A DNA stretch of 64,000 nt from Prochlorococcus marinus CUG1438 (GCA_017644325.1 JAEPLS010000002.1:62001-126000); one strand, 5' to 3'. Numbered from the stretch's first letter, positions 29,213-38,969 are shown. Notes: generated by a model not told the origin, from the letters alone. Made by a program: numbers and translations.

Positions 29213-30631
29213 ATGTCCAAGGCACATTTCGGTTTAATAGGTCTTGGTGTTATGGGCGAAAATTTAGTTCTTAACGCAGAGAGAAATGGATTTTCTAGTG
29301 TAGTTTTTAATAGAACGTTCTCAAAAACTGAAGAATTTTTGCAAGGTCGCGGTCTTGGAAAAAATATAGAGGGAGCTGAAACTCTTCAAGAATTTGTTAA
29401 CAAGCTCGAGAGACCTAGAAGAATTCTAATGATGGTAAAAGCTGGACCCGCAACAGATGCAGTGATAGACAATATTTCTGGATATCTTGAGGAAGGAGAT
29501 TTATTAATAGATGGTGGTAATTCTCAATTTAAAGATACAGAAAGAAGGGTAAATACCCTTGAAAGTAAAAGTTTTGGATACATAGGAATGGGAGTCTCAG
29601 GTGGCGCCAAAGGTGCTCTTGAGGGCCCAAGTATGATGCCTGGGGGTACTAAGGCTTCATATGATGCAATAGAAAGCTTATTAACTAAGATGGCGGCCAA
29701 AGTTGAAGACGGCCCATGCGTAGCATATGTTGGGCCAGGAGGCTCAGGTCATTTTGTAAAAACTGTTCATAACGGAATCGAATATGGAATTGAACAAATA
29801 CTTGCAGAAGCTTATGACCTTATGAAGAGAGTTAAAGGTATGAATGGACAGCAGATGTCAGAGGTATTTGGTATTTGGAATAATACTGATGAATTAGCTT
29901 CTTATCTTGTCGAGATAACAGAGATTTGTCTAAATACAAAAGATGAGATAACTGGAGATGATGTTGTAGAAAAAATATTAGATAAAGCTGGCCAGAAAGG
30001 TACTGGTTTATGGACTGTTGTAAGTGCTCTAGAACTGGGGGTATCAGTCCCAACTATTTATGCATCTTTAAATGCCAGAGTAATGAGTTCTTTAAAAGAG
30101 CAACGTAGTGAGATTGAAAAAACTATTCCATCTAAAGAGATAGAGGATTTTGATTTAGGAAATATATCAGATGGAATGAAACCTTTATTTGATGCTGTAG
30201 TCCTTTCCACCATCGCTAGCTATGCCCAAGGTATGGATATTTTAAGAGAAGCATCTGCAGTATATAACTATGGTTTGAATATGCCGTCAATTGCTCAAAT
30301 ATGGAAAGGTGGCTGCATAATTAGATCAAAATTATTAAGTAAAATTCAAGATGCTTATAATAAAGACCCTAATCTAAAAAATTTAATTTTTGATGATTGG
30401 TTCAATAATGATATTGCGAGTAGATTAGATAACTTAGCTAAAGTAGTCTCTTTATCTACAAAAGCTGGTATACCAGTACCATGCCTATCCAGTACTTTAG
30501 ATTACTTGAATAGTTATAGAACCAATAGACTTCCCCAGAATCTTGTTCAGGCTATGAGGGACTGTTTTGGATCTCATACTTATGAAAGAATTGATAAGGA
30601 AGGTAGTTTTCATACTGAATGGATGAAATGA
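29213..30631 (+). CDS. gnd: 6-Phosphogluconate dehydrogenase (decarboxylating)
   Basis: Oxidative pentose phosphate enzyme giving ribulose-5-P, CO2 and NADPH; the main dark NADPH source in cyanobacteria. It has 472 residues. The Rossmann start HFGLIGLGVMGENLVLNAERNG, signature GVSGGAKGALEGPSMMPGG, catalytic block GHFVKTVHNGIEYGIEQ and LWTVVSALELGVSVP are clear. Its stop overlaps the start of pgl (ATGA), so the two are translationally coupled consecutive-step enzymes. Confidence 0.98.
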   Translation: MSKAHFGLIGLGVMGENLVLNAERNGFSSVVFNRTFSKTEEFLQGRGLGKNIEGAETLQEFVNKLERPRRILMMVKAGPATDAVIDNISGYLEEGDLLIDGGNSQFKDTERRVNTLESKSFGYIGMGVSGGAKGALEGPSMMPGGTKASYDAIESLLTKMAAKVEDGPCVAYVGPGGSGHFVKTVHNGIEYGIEQILAEAYDLMKRVKGMNGQQMSEVFGIWNNTDELASYLVEITEICLNTKDEITGDDVVEKILDKAGQKGTGLWTVVSALELGVSVPTIYASLNARVMSSLKEQRSEIEKTIPSKEIEDFDLGNISDGMKPLFDAVVLSTIASYAQGMDILREASAVYNYGLNMPSIAQIWKGGCIIRSKLLSKIQDAYNKDPNLKNLIFDDWFNNDIASRLDNLAKVVSLSTKAGIPVPCLSSTLDYLNSYRTNRLPQNLVQAMRDCFGSHTYERIDKEGSFHTEWMK

Positions 30632-31356
30632 TTGAAAAGGTCAAAAATGGATACACCATAAATATATACAAAGACAAATTAGAACTATCAACAGCTGTTT
30701 TTAAGTTTATTGAGAGTCAAATTATTCGTAATTTAAAAAATAAAGAAAGGTTCAAATTTTGTGTAAGTGGAGGCTCAACTCCTAAAGCCGTCTACAAGCT
30801 CTTATCTAATAGTGATCTTAGATGGGATATGGTTGATGTCTTTTTAGGAGATGAAAGATGTGTTGATCCAAATTCAGAATTAAGTAATACGTTGATGTTG
30901 AAAAATACATTGTTAACTAATTTTGGATCTAAAGCTTTTTTTTATGAAATTTTCAATAATTTAAATGCTGATGATGAAACGATAAAAAATCAATTTATTT
31001 CTAAATTATTTGAAAAATGTGGATCAAACCACCCCTCCTTTGATTTAACTTTATTAGGTCTTGGAGACGATGGTCATACAGCTTCACTATTCCCTTATCA
31101 AAAAAATAATAATCTAGATGATTTCGTGATTTTTAATGAGGGTAAAGGATTAAAAAGAATTTCATTAACTCCTAAGGTCCTTTCAGCCTCATCAAAGATA
31201 GTATTTTTAGTTAGTGGAGCTTCTAAAAGAATTGCTCTTGAGAGGTTATTAGATGAAAAAGAGCCACCAGATAGAACACCATCAAAATTAATAAAATCTA
31301 TTAATCAAATTTCAATATTTTGTGATCAGGAATCAGCAAAAGAATTAGAAATTTAG
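30628..31356 (+). CDS. pgl: 6-Phosphogluconolactonase
   Basis: Hydrolyses 6-phosphogluconolactone, the step before gnd. About 242 residues of the DevB-type (NagB fold) lactonase family. Motifs are FCVSGGSTPKAVYKLL, VFLGDERCVD, LGLGDDGHTASLFP and FLVSGASKRIALERLL. An in-frame ATG at 30619 would give three more residues; I prefer 30628 because it overlaps the gnd stop as ATGA. This arrangement supports a gnd-pgl operon. Confidence 0.93.
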   Translation: MIEKVKNGYTINIYKDKLELSTAVFKFIESQIIRNLKNKERFKFCVSGGSTPKAVYKLLSNSDLRWDMVDVFLGDERCVDPNSELSNTLMLKNTLLTNFGSKAFFYEIFNNLNADDETIKNQFISKLFEKCGSNHPSFDLTLLGLGDDGHTASLFPYQKNNNLDDFVIFNEGKGLKRISLTPKVLSASSKIVFLVSGASKRIALERLLDEKEPPDRTPSKLIKSINQISIFCDQESAKELEI

Positions 31357-31386
31357 TTAAAGTTATTTAATAATTTAAATTATTTA

Positions 31387-31935
31387 ATGAGTAAGAAAAA
31401 ATTTTTATTCCAAAAAAAGGAGTTTGATGGTTGGAAAACATTAAATGATACTGTTATGGGCGGATCAAGTTCAGCTTTTTGTGAAATTTCAAATTCGGGT
31501 TTGATATTAAAGGGTAATATTGTCGAGAAAGCAGGAGGATTTGTTAGTTGTAGATCGTCTATATATAAACCTTCTTTAAATGTATCTGAGTATTCATCCT
31601 TTGAATTAAATATTGATGGACAAGGAAGAACTTTTAAATTTGCTGTTGCTTGTGAAGATGATCTACTAGGACTAACCGAATTTATTCCGGGTGGACTTAG
31701 ATGGATTAAATCATTCCCAACAAAGAAATTCGGGACAACAAATGTTCAAATTCCTTTTAGTGAGTTAAAACCTTCAGTAAGAGCTAATAAAGTACGTTTC
31801 CCATTTAAATTCAAGCCATCTAAAATTAAAAGATTGCAACTACTACACTCTAAGTTCGGTGATGATGGATTACTTAATAATGAGTTTAAACAGGGTTCAA
31901 TAAAAGTTTTAATTAAATCAATAAGTGTTATTTGA
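31387..31935 (+). CDS. CIA30-family (NADH dehydrogenase assembly factor-like) protein
   Basis: A 182-residue single-domain beta-sandwich protein. FDGWKTLNDTVMGGSSSAF is the CIA30 hallmark (W..lnD.vMGG.S), followed by GFVSCRSS and the middle FELNIDGQGRTFKFAV. In mitochondria CIA30 (NDUFAF1) is a complex I assembly chaperone; in cyanobacteria relatives may serve NDH-1 or other complexes, unproven. It follows pgl by 30 bases and its last 11 bases overlap the next gene. Confidence 0.85.
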   Translation: MSKKKFLFQKKEFDGWKTLNDTVMGGSSSAFCEISNSGLILKGNIVEKAGGFVSCRSSIYKPSLNVSEYSSFELNIDGQGRTFKFAVACEDDLLGLTEFIPGGLRWIKSFPTKKFGTTNVQIPFSELKPSVRANKVRFPFKFKPSKIKRLQLLHSKFGDDGLLNNEFKQGSIKVLIKSISVI

Positions 31936-32311
31936 AAATCCACCAAAAAATATAGAGAGCTTAATCGCTAAGTCAGCAGATCTAACAAATAAACCTTTTG
32001 TTCATTCTGTAGTAAAAATAAATGGTGAATACGAATTTGAAGATGAAGATATTGATTTAACAGTTAATATCTTATGTCGAGATAAAGAAGGTAAAAGATT
32101 AGAAATTTATGATCTTGAATTAGAACTTTTTAAATCAAATAAAGATTTGGTTTTAGTAATCTCTAAGCTTAACTTCCCTGATGCACCAATATTATGGTGT
32201 GGAGTTAAAACATTATGGATGGATAGCAATAATGGGAAAAAATGCGACTCACCAAAATATAGCGCTAGATTGGAAAATTTAGCAAATAGGATAAAAAGTT
32301 TTATTGATTAA
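31925..32311 (+). CDS. Hypothetical protein overlapping the CIA30 gene
   Basis: A 128-residue protein from GTG 31925, beginning MLFENPPKNIESLIAKSADL. Not recognised. It is compact with alternating beta (KINGEYEFEDEDIDLTVNIL, DLVLVISKLNFPDAPILWCGV), one cysteine pair spread out, and a helical end. No signal or membrane segment. Overlap with the upstream gene by 11 bases suggests coupled expression and perhaps a shared role. It ends before convergent ilvD. Confidence 0.7.
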   Translation: MLFENPPKNIESLIAKSADLTNKPFVHSVVKINGEYEFEDEDIDLTVNILCRDKEGKRLEIYDLELELFKSNKDLVLVISKLNFPDAPILWCGVKTLWMDSNNGKKCDSPKYSARLENLANRIKSFID

Positions 32312-32332
32312 AAAAATAAAATTTGAGCTGAT

Positions 32333-34006
32333 TTATAAATCAGTAACAGCCCCTAAACTTGATGAACTTACGATTCTCGAATATTTTGAAAGAATTCCTC
32401 TTTTGTATTTTTGAATAGGTTTTACCCAATCTTTTTTTCTTTTTTCTAATTCTTCGTCAGATAAATGAACTTCAATTAGTTGTTTTACAGCATCTACTGT
32501 AATTAAATCTCCTTGTTTTATTAGAGCAATATTTCCTCCTACAGCAGCCTCTGGAGCTATGTGACCCACAACAAGACCATATGTACCACCGCTAAATCTG
32601 CCATCGGTAATTAAAGCCACCTTCTCTCCTAGCCCTTGACCAACAATCGCAGATGTTGGTGCTAACATTTCTCTCATGCCTGGACCTCCTACAGGACCTT
32701 CGTTTCTAATAACAACAACATCACCAGCTTTTATATCGTTATTTAATATCGATTTTAAACAATCCTCTTCACTTTCAAAAATCTTTGCAGGACCTGTTAA
32801 TACAGGGTTTTTTACTCCGCTAATTTTGGCTACAGAACCTTCGCTCGCTAAGTTACCTTTTAATATCGCTAGATGTCCTTTTTTATAAAGAGGATCATCT
32901 ATGTCTCTTATGACATTTTGATTTGTTGGAGGCTTATCTGGAATATTCTGTAAGTATTCTGAGATGGTTTTGCCTTCAATGTTTTTGCAATCGCCATGAA
33001 TTAATCCTGCATTCAAAAGTATTTTCATTACTTGTGGAATCCCACCTGCCTTATGAAGATCCACAGTCACATATTTACCGCTCGGTTTAAGGTCACAAAT
33101 AACGGGCACTTTCTGTCTGATTCTCTCAAAATCATTAATGTTGATATCTATTCCTGCAGTATTCGCAATAGCTAAGATGTGCAATACCGCATTTGTTGAT
33201 CCGCCAATTGCCATAATTACTGATATTGCATTTTCAAATGCTTTCTTTGTCATTAGGTCTAGAGGTCTTATATCTTTTTCTATTGCAGAGACTAATATCT
33301 CAGCACTTTTATCTGCACTGAGTTCTTTTTCAAGATCTTCAGCAGCCATAGTGGAACTGTGAGGAAGACTTAACCCTAATACTTCAATAACCGCAGACAT
33401 TGTATTAGCTGTAAACATTCCTCCACAGCTACCAGCACCAGGAATACAATTTTTCTCAACTTGGATTAGCCTTTCTTCATTAATTTTGCCTGATGTTAAT
33501 TGTCCAACAGCTTCAAATGCACTAACAACAGTAAGATCTTCTCCATGCAATTTCCCAGGCTTTATTGTCCCTCCATAAATGAAAATTGAAGGAATATTCA
33601 TTCTCGCAATCGCAATCATGGCACCCGGCATATTTTTATCACATCCACCTATAGCAAGTACTCCATCCATACTCTGAGCGTTGCATGCTGTTTCAATTGA
33701 ATCAGCAATAACTTCTCTTGAAACTAGGGAATATTTCATGCCCTCTGTTCCCATAGAAATCCCATCACTTACTGTTATAGTCCCAAAAATCTGAGGCATC
33801 CCACCTGATCTTTTTATTGACTCTTCAGCTTTTAGAGCTAACTTATTTAAACCCATATTGCATGGTGTTATGGTGCTGTATCCATTTGCAACTCCAATAA
33901 TAGGTTTATTAAAATCTTCATCATTAAATCCAACAGCTCTTAACATCGATCTGTTGGGGGATCTTTGCACACCTTGGGTTATTGCAGATGATCTTAGTTT
34001 ATTCAT
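32333..34006 (-). CDS. ilvD: Dihydroxy-acid dehydratase
   Basis: Iron-sulfur dehydratase in valine, leucine and isoleucine synthesis. It has 557 residues. Fe-S cysteines lie in [27 protein letters not shown] and [15 protein letters not shown]. The C-terminal block [26 protein letters not shown] is diagnostic. The ATG start is near 34006; the 96-residue membrane protein gene lies upstream on the same strand, 23 bases away. Confidence 0.98.
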   Translation of the reverse strand: MNKLRSSAITQGVQRSPNRSMLRAVGFNDEDFNKPIIGVANGYSTITPCNMGLNKLALKAEESIKRSGGMPQIFGTITVSDGISMGTEGMKYSLVSREVIADSIETACNAQSMDGVLAIGGCDKNMPGAMIAIARMNIPSIFIYGGTIKPGKLHGEDLTVVSAFEAVGQLTSGKINEERLIQVEKNCIPGAGSCGGMFTANTMSAVIEVLGLSLPHSSTMAAEDLEKELSADKSAEILVSAIEKDIRPLDLMTKKAFENAISVIMAIGGSTNAVLHILAIANTAGIDININDFERIRQKVPVICDLKPSGKYVTVDLHKAGGIPQVMKILLNAGLIHGDCKNIEGKTISEYLQNIPDKPPTNQNVIRDIDDPLYKKGHLAILKGNLASEGSVAKISGVKNPVLTGPAKIFESEEDCLKSILNNDIKAGDVVVIRNEGPVGGPGMREMLAPTSAIVGQGLGEKVALITDGRFSGGTYGLVVGHIAPEAAVGGNIALIKQGDLITVDAVKQLIEVHLSDEELEKRKKDWVKPIQKYKRGILSKYSRIVSSSSLGAVTDL

Positions 34007-34029
34007 ATTATTTGAGAACCTTTTTTATT

Positions 34030-34320
34030 CTATTGTCCCAACTCTTCAAGTTGCTTCCTGACATCAGCAATTGCAGAATTAAGTTGCTCAACTTTCTTCT
34101 CCAAATTCTCTCCTTCAACTTCATTTATATTTTCATTTGAATCAATAGCTTCTGAGCCGTCTTGAATTCTGGAAGAATACATCATTGCTTTTTGTTTTTT
34201 TTCCTCCTTTCTTTTGTCTGCTTCGGATATTAACCACCAAGCTAGACCTGCTGCTCCAATAAAAGCACCGCTTATTAATGATAAAAGATTATTTGAAGAG
34301 GAATCTCTGTATTCAGACAT
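34030..34320 (-). CDS. Small membrane-anchored coiled-coil protein, unknown
   Basis: A 96-residue protein. One membrane helix near residues 12-29 (LLSLISGAFIGAAGLAWWLI), then a charged segment, and a C-terminal coiled coil (NEVEGENLEKKVEQLNSAIADVRKQLEELG) with a heptad pattern. It is likely a bitopic membrane protein exposing the coil to the cytoplasm. Members of this type are common in picocyanobacteria, but I do not recognise a named family. It lies between ilvD and the UPRT-like gene on the same strand. Confidence 0.75.
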   Translation of the reverse strand: MSEYRDSSSNNLLSLISGAFIGAAGLAWWLISEADKRKEEKKQKAMMYSSRIQDGSEAIDSNENINEVEGENLEKKVEQLNSAIADVRKQLEELGQ

Positions 34321-34349
34321 TGGTAAAATATTTACTCCTATATTCTATA

Positions 34350-34967
34350 TTAGTTCTTATCTTGAAATATAGTACTTAAACGCGATAGAGGATTCCCAAT
34401 ACCCGGTAGTAATTGTTGTGTTTTTTCGTCTTCCTCATCTATGCAAGAAGTGTAAATTACCTGATTAGGGAGTATTTTCGCAATTTCATTTAACCCTTTA
34501 TTTGAGCAAATAGCAGTTATTAAAAGAATCCTATTTGAATCAACACCTAATTCCTTTAATTTAATTAAAGTTTCTAATGTTGCTGATTTTGTTGTTATTT
34601 GTTCTGAATAAAATATAACTCCTTCATTTGATTCAATAGTTTTAGGAAGTTCTCCTAATGAGAGGGTTGAATTAGGAATTACTTCTTTAGATCCAAACCA
34701 AAGAGATAACCCTTCGGGCAACATTGCGAGCACTTTTATTGGATAATCATTATTAATAAAAAATCCATCTGCGTCTCCATTATCAGTATTTACTATTTCT
34801 TTTTTATATGGGAGCCAATTACGTAATGCTTCATATGTAAGCCATTTCCCTAATTGCTCATATCCTGTTGAGTACAAAATATTTGGAGTATTTTTTTCTC
34901 GCAATATTGAAAGCCAATGTTTTATTAATGGATGAGGAGGAACAATAACCTTTAGTGACATTGCCAT
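34350..34967 (-). CDS. Uracil phosphoribosyltransferase-like protein, PRPP loop degenerate
   Basis: A 205-residue homologue of uracil phosphoribosyltransferase: VPPHPLIKHWLSILREKNTP matches the Upp start, LLPGIGNPLSRLSTI matches the C-terminal PGIGDaGDR(L/I) block. The central PRPP-binding loop, normally DPMLATGGT, reads FYSEQITTKSATLETLIKLK here, so the diphosphate-binding Asp and Gly residues are missing. It may therefore not be an active UPRT. It is annotated as Upp in related genomes by homology only; I would call it UPRT-like. ATG 34967 or 34961 are both possible starts. Confidence 0.75.
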   Translation of the reverse strand: MAMSLKVIVPPHPLIKHWLSILREKNTPNILYSTGYEQLGKWLTYEALRNWLPYKKEIVNTDNGDADGFFINNDYPIKVLAMLPEGLSLWFGSKEVIPNSTLSLGELPKTIESNEGVIFYSEQITTKSATLETLIKLKELGVDSNRILLITAICSNKGLNEIAKILPNQVIYTSCIDEEDEKTQQLLPGIGNPLSRLSTIFQDKN

Positions 34968-35030
34968 ATATTTTCCTTTAAGATACTCTTACAGACTTTA
35001 AATACTTAAGTTCTAAAATACAGTCTTATT

Positions 35031-35543
35031 ATGATTAAATCAATTGTTTTTCCCTCACTAAAGAATGCATTAATTACTTTGTTATTCGTGGGGATTTTAT
35101 TTTTTAATTCTGTAAATTCTGCATGGGCTAAAAGACCTCCTGAGATTAGAAACCAGCAAGACCTTAATTTAGAGCCAGATATGCATGGTCAAGACTTAAG
35201 CGGTAACGAATATGTTAAGTTTGATTTGAATGGGTTTAATTTCAGTCAAAGTAATTTAGAAGGGGCGGTGTTCAATAATAGTAAATTGCATAACTCAAAG
35301 TTTACTGGAGCAAATTTAAGAGATGCACTAGCTTATGCAACAGACTTTACAGATGCTGATCTTTCGGATGTTAATTTTACTAATGCTTTATTAATGGAGA
35401 GTAATTTTGAAGGTGCAAAAATAGATGGTGCAGATTTTACTGATGCTGTTCTTAGTCGTACACAACAAAAACAATTATGTGAGATTGCTAAGGGCACAAA
35501 TAGTTCTACAGGAGAGAGTACAGAATATAGCTTAGGTTGTTAA
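35031..35543 (+). CDS. Secreted/lumenal pentapeptide-repeat protein
   Basis: A 170-residue protein with a Sec-type signal peptide (basic MIKSIVFPSLK, hydrophobic core, cleavage near VNSAWA/KR, about residue 33). The mature part is a right-handed quadrilateral helix of A(D/N)LXX pentapeptides: DLSGNEYVKFDLNGFNFSQSNLEG to FTDADLSDVNFTNALLMESN. A C-terminal tail with two cysteines (QLCEIAKGT, YSLGC) may form a disulfide. The pattern resembles the thylakoid-lumen pentapeptide proteins of plants and cyanobacteria. The cobW-like gene starts 9 bases after the stop. Confidence 0.88.
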   Translation: MIKSIVFPSLKNALITLLFVGILFFNSVNSAWAKRPPEIRNQQDLNLEPDMHGQDLSGNEYVKFDLNGFNFSQSNLEGAVFNNSKLHNSKFTGANLRDALAYATDFTDADLSDVNFTNALLMESNFEGAKIDGADFTDAVLSRTQQKQLCEIAKGTNSSTGESTEYSLGC

Positions 35544-35552
35544 TTATCAAAG

Positions 35553-36617
35553 ATGAAAAAAAAAATTCCAGTTATTGTTGTTTCGGGATTTCTTGGTTCA
35601 GGTAAAACAACTTTTCTAAGATATCTATTAAAAGAGAGTAATAAAAAATATGGTTTAATAATCAATGAATTTGGGGATGTTGGAATTGACGGTGATTTGA
35701 TTAAAAGTTGTGATAAATGTGATGAATCTGAAGAAGACTGCGTTATCGAATTAAACAATGGATGTTTATGTTGTACTGTTCAAGATGATTTTGTTCCATC
35801 AATAAAAGCTCTCCTAGAATTTAATCCACCTATCGAATCAATAGTTATCGAAACGAGTGGCTTGGCACTACCAATTCCCTTAATTCAAGCACTTAACTGG
35901 CCTGAGATTAGGTCTTCCATATATCTTGATGTAGTTGTTGGCATCGTTAATGGAGAATCAATGCTTAATGGTTCACCAATTAATGATTTAAATAAAATAA
36001 CAAAACAATATAATGATACAGATAGAATTGATCACAACGCCTCTATTGAAGAACTTTTTGAGGAACAACTTGAAGTTTCTGATATCGTTTTAGTCTCTAG
36101 ATCAGATATCTTAAATGATCATCAGTTTGATTTTGTAAAAAATAAAATCCAGGGAAGTCTAAACTCATCTACACCAGTCCTTAAATCCAAGAATGGCAAA
36201 ATTGATTTAAATTATATATTTGATTCTAATTTTAAAAAAGAGACTTATAAAGAATTTTTAACTGAAGAACATGACCATAATCATGCAGAGCTTGTATCAG
36301 ATTCAATTAAATCAAATTATTTCCTTGAAAAAAATGAATTTGAAAAAGAGATGTCAAAAATCTTGGCTGAATTAAACATTCTTCGAATAAAAGGACGTAT
36401 TTGGATACCAAATAAATCATTGCCTTTACAAATACAAATTGTTGGAAAGAAAATTAATACTTGGTTTGAAGAAGCTCCAGATAATTGTTGGAGACCAAGT
36501 GATAATGCTGGGCTTGAATTAGTAATAATTTCCTTTGATGAAAAATCTATAAAAACTTTTAATGAAAAAATTAAAGAGAAATTTAAGATTTTAAGTGAAC
36601 CAAACATAGCAATTTGA
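35553..36617 (+). CDS. CobW/G3E-family GTPase (metallochaperone type)
   Basis: A 354-residue G3E GTPase. Walker A is GFLGSGKTT (residues 10-18), the metal-binding CxCC motif is NNGCLCCTVQDDF, and the guanine motif region is VLVSRSDIL. A histidine stretch EEHDHNHAE near residue 230 and the CobW C-terminal domain (LRIKGRIWIPNKSLPLQIQIVG) follow. Family members insert or traffic Zn, Co or Ni. A second cysteine cluster (SCDKCDESEEDC) lies just before the CxCC motif. Which metal is served is not readable; the nearby zinc-finger protein makes zinc plausible. Confidence 0.9.
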   Translation: MKKKIPVIVVSGFLGSGKTTFLRYLLKESNKKYGLIINEFGDVGIDGDLIKSCDKCDESEEDCVIELNNGCLCCTVQDDFVPSIKALLEFNPPIESIVIETSGLALPIPLIQALNWPEIRSSIYLDVVVGIVNGESMLNGSPINDLNKITKQYNDTDRIDHNASIEELFEEQLEVSDIVLVSRSDILNDHQFDFVKNKIQGSLNSSTPVLKSKNGKIDLNYIFDSNFKKETYKEFLTEEHDHNHAELVSDSIKSNYFLEKNEFEKEMSKILAELNILRIKGRIWIPNKSLPLQIQIVGKKINTWFEEAPDNCWRPSDNAGLELVIISFDEKSIKTFNEKIKEKFKILSEPNIAI

Positions 36618-36628
36618 CATTATAGTTA

Positions 36629-36657
36629 GCTGTCGGGATACTAAAACAGTAGACAGC
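36629..36657 (+). promoter_or_regulatory. Hairpin upstream of the 54-residue zinc-finger gene
   Basis: GCTGTC at 36629-36634 pairs with GACAGC at 36652-36657, and TACT 36639-36642 with AGTA 36648-36651, leaving a GGGA bulge and an AAAAC loop. It ends six bases before the ATG at 36663 with no U-tract. It therefore looks more like a leader element or RNA-processing site than a terminator for the gene before it. Confidence 0.35.
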
Positions 36658-36662
36658 CCAAG

Positions 36663-36827
36663 ATGGAAAATCCAAAAATTGTATTAAAACAAATAATCTC
36701 TGACGAAGTTACATCAATTGATAAATTAAAATGTTCAAAATGTGGTGGGGCAGGAAACTTTAAAACTCATCATAATTCAAGAAGAACTTGCTTAGTTTGT
36801 TTTGGTAGAGGCTACATAAATATCTAA
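36663..36827 (+). CDS. Small DnaJ-type zinc-finger protein, 54 residues
   Basis: A short gene from ATG 36663 encoding 54 residues. Two CxxC(x)GxG-type knuckles, CSKCGGAGN and CLVCFGRGY, are separated by 18 residues, enough to build one DnaJ-like zinc site. It lacks a J domain. Stand-alone proteins of this sort occur in cyanobacteria and plastids (for example BSD2-like or PSA2-like chaperones), but those have more repeats, so that link is only analogy. It lies 45 bases after a CobW metallochaperone gene. Confidence 0.75.
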   Translation: MENPKIVLKQIISDEVTSIDKLKCSKCGGAGNFKTHHNSRRTCLVCFGRGYINI

Positions 36828-36924
36828 TAACTAGGAGAACCTTAAAGTAAAAATATTTGTTTATTAATCAATAGTACTTTTTATTAAAATTTAAACTAAT
36901 CTTCTAGTAGAAATTAATTTTTAA

Positions 36925-37179
36925 TTGGACCAATTTGCTGTAAAAGTTTTTGTAAGACTAAGACCCTCAGTTTTAGATCCAGCAGGGGAAGCTACCAAAT
37001 CTGCCTCTATAAAACTTGGAGCCGAGGGAATAAAATCATTACGCATAGGAAAAATGATTGAGGTAAAAATAGAAGGTAATAGTGAAAACGAGGTAAGAGA
37101 AAAAATTGATTTATTGTGTGATAGGTTATTCGCAAACACTGTTATAGAAGATTATGAGTATTCACTAGAAAAATTATAA
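36925..37179 (+). CDS. purS: Phosphoribosylformylglycinamidine synthase subunit PurS
   Basis: Small subunit of the three-part FGAM synthase (PurS-PurQ-PurL) of purine synthesis; it bridges the glutaminase and synthetase subunits. It has 84 residues: [21 protein letters not shown], then [16 protein letters not shown] and [10 protein letters not shown]-like end ([16 protein letters not shown]). The start is TTG at 36925. PurQ starts one base after the stop. Confidence 0.95.
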   Translation: MDQFAVKVFVRLRPSVLDPAGEATKSASIKLGAEGIKSLRIGKMIEVKIEGNSENEVREKIDLLCDRLFANTVIEDYEYSLEKL

Positions 37180-37180
37180 G

Positions 37181-37846
37181 ATGGATAATTTTACTGTAGG
37201 AGTTGTTGTCTTTCCTGGTTCTAATTGTGATCGTGATGTTTCATGGGCATTGGAAGGTTGTTTAGACATAAGAACAAAATACTTGTGGCATGAGTCTTCA
37301 GATTTAAGCGATGTAGATGCAATAGTTTTACCTGGAGGATTTAGCTATGGTGATTATTTAAGATGCGGCGCAATTGCAAGATTCTCTCCATTAATAAATG
37401 CCTTGGATGAGTTTGTTAAAAGCGGAAAAAGAGTTTTAGGAATTTGTAATGGCTTTCAAATTTTAACAGAATCAGGCTTTTTGCCTGGTGCCCTTACTGC
37501 AAATAAAAATCTTAATTTCATCTGTGATGATGTTGAACTTGATATCGTTTCTTCAAAAGGAGGTTGGTTTAATAATGAAGGTGAAAAACAAACTATTAAG
37601 TTGCCAATAGCGCATGGGGAAGGAAGATATCATTGTGATTCTGATACTTTAAAAAAACTTTTAGATAATGAATTGATCGCTTTGAGATATAAAAATAATC
37701 CTAATGGATCCTCATTCGATATTGCAGGCATAACTAATGAAAAGGGAAATGTTCTAGGTTTAATGCCTCATCCAGAGCGTGCATGTGACGAGACAATTGG
37801 TGGGACTGATGGTCTCTTTACATTAAAATCATTAATATTGAAATAA
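37181..37846 (+). CDS. purQ: Phosphoribosylformylglycinamidine synthase subunit PurQ
   Basis: Class I glutamine amidotransferase subunit supplying ammonia to PurL. It has 221 residues. [17 protein letters not shown] opens the fold, the oxyanion region is [17 protein letters not shown], the nucleophile cysteine lies in [15 protein letters not shown], and the His-Glu pair in [10 protein letters not shown]. It is directly coupled to purS. A strong bidirectional terminator follows the stop. Confidence 0.97.
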   Translation: MDNFTVGVVVFPGSNCDRDVSWALEGCLDIRTKYLWHESSDLSDVDAIVLPGGFSYGDYLRCGAIARFSPLINALDEFVKSGKRVLGICNGFQILTESGFLPGALTANKNLNFICDDVELDIVSSKGGWFNNEGEKQTIKLPIAHGEGRYHCDSDTLKKLLDNELIALRYKNNPNGSSFDIAGITNEKGNVLGLMPHPERACDETIGGTDGLFTLKSLILK

Positions 37847-37877
37847 AAAAAGACCCCCAATTTTGGAGGTCTTTTTT
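37847..37877. terminator. Bidirectional intrinsic terminator between purQ and the class II aldolase gene
   Basis: The left arm AAAAAGACCCCC (37847-37858) pairs with GGAGGTCTTTTTT (37865-37877) with one C/A mismatch and a six-base AATTTT loop. GC-rich core plus a T-run on the plus strand, and the A-run that becomes a T-run on the minus strand, make it usable by both convergent genes. Confidence 0.85.
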
Positions 37878-37895
37878 ATTTAATTTGGGAATAAA

Positions 37896-38969
37896 TTAAA
37901 CAGTAGCTTTTACTTTTGGATCTAAATCCCCTTTAGCGTAAAGATCAGCAAAGTAATTGGTGCTGTTTTGCTTGATCTTACTTGCTTGACCTTCGCACCA
38001 GAACTGCTTGTATCTGTCAAGACAAACTTGCTTCATGTATTTTCTAGCAGGTTTGTTGAAATGTCTTGGATCAAAGTTTGCCTTGTCAGCAAATGCCGCC
38101 TCTCTTACCGCGGCAGTGAAAGCAAGTCTGTTATCGGTATCAATGTTGACTTTCCTAACTCCATTTCTTATTCCCTCTTGAATCTCTTCAACAGGAACTC
38201 CGTATGTTTGAGGGATTTCACCACCATATTTGTTAATGATATCCAACCATTCCTGAGGCACTGAACTAGAACCATGCATTACAAGATGTGTATTTGGAAG
38301 TGCTTTATGGATTTCAGCAATTCTGCTTATTGCAAGAACTTCTCCTGTAGGCTTTCTTGTGAATTTATATGCACCATGACTTGTACCTATAGCGATCGCT
38401 AATGCATCAACTTTTGTTTTAGCAACAAAATCTGCTGCTTCTTGAGGATCAGTCAAAAGCATATCTGTAGAAAGTTCACCTTCAAATCCATGACCATCTT
38501 CTGCTTCACCTTTCCCTGTTTCTAATGAGCCTAGGCAACCTAATTCTCCTTCAACACTAACTCCAACTGAATGAGCAAAATCTACTACTTTTTTTGTAAC
38601 TGCAACATTATATTCGTAACTAGCGGGTGTCTTTGCATCTGCCTCTAGAGAACCATCCATCATTACTGATGTGAAACCATTTATTGCTGCTGAATAGCAT
38701 GTAGACGGCTCATTACCATGGTCTTGGTGCATTACTACTGGAATATTAGGATATGTTTCTGTAGCGGCAAGTATTAGATGACGTAGGAAAATTTCTCCTG
38801 CATAATTTCTTGCCCCTCTTGAAGCTTGGAGGATTACAGGACTATCAGTTTCATATGCTGCTTCCATAATTGCTTGAACTTGCTCAAGATTATTAACATT
38901 GAAAGCTGGAATACCGTAACCATTCTCAGCAGCGTGATCTAAAAGTAGTCTTAGTGGAACGAGAGCCAT
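37896..38969 (-). CDS. fba: Fructose-bisphosphate aldolase class II
   Basis: Zinc-dependent aldolase joining or splitting fructose-1,6-bisP (and sedoheptulose-bisP) in the Calvin cycle and gluconeogenesis. It has 357 residues. [21 protein letters not shown] starts the CbbA-type subfamily. Zinc ligands lie in [16 protein letters not shown] and [11 protein letters not shown], with the GTSHGAYKF and [11 protein letters not shown] phosphate-site blocks. The start is ATG near 38969. It lies next to a class I aldolase on the same strand, 147 bp apart. Confidence 0.97.
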   Translation of the reverse strand: MALVPLRLLLDHAAENGYGIPAFNVNNLEQVQAIMEAAYETDSPVILQASRGARNYAGEIFLRHLILAATETYPNIPVVMHQDHGNEPSTCYSAAINGFTSVMMDGSLEADAKTPASYEYNVAVTKKVVDFAHSVGVSVEGELGCLGSLETGKGEAEDGHGFEGELSTDMLLTDPQEAADFVAKTKVDALAIAIGTSHGAYKFTRKPTGEVLAISRIAEIHKALPNTHLVMHGSSSVPQEWLDIINKYGGEIPQTYGVPVEEIQEGIRNGVRKVNIDTDNRLAFTAAVREAAFADKANFDPRHFNKPARKYMKQVCLDRYKQFWCEGQASKIKQNSTNYFADLYAKGDLDPKVKATV

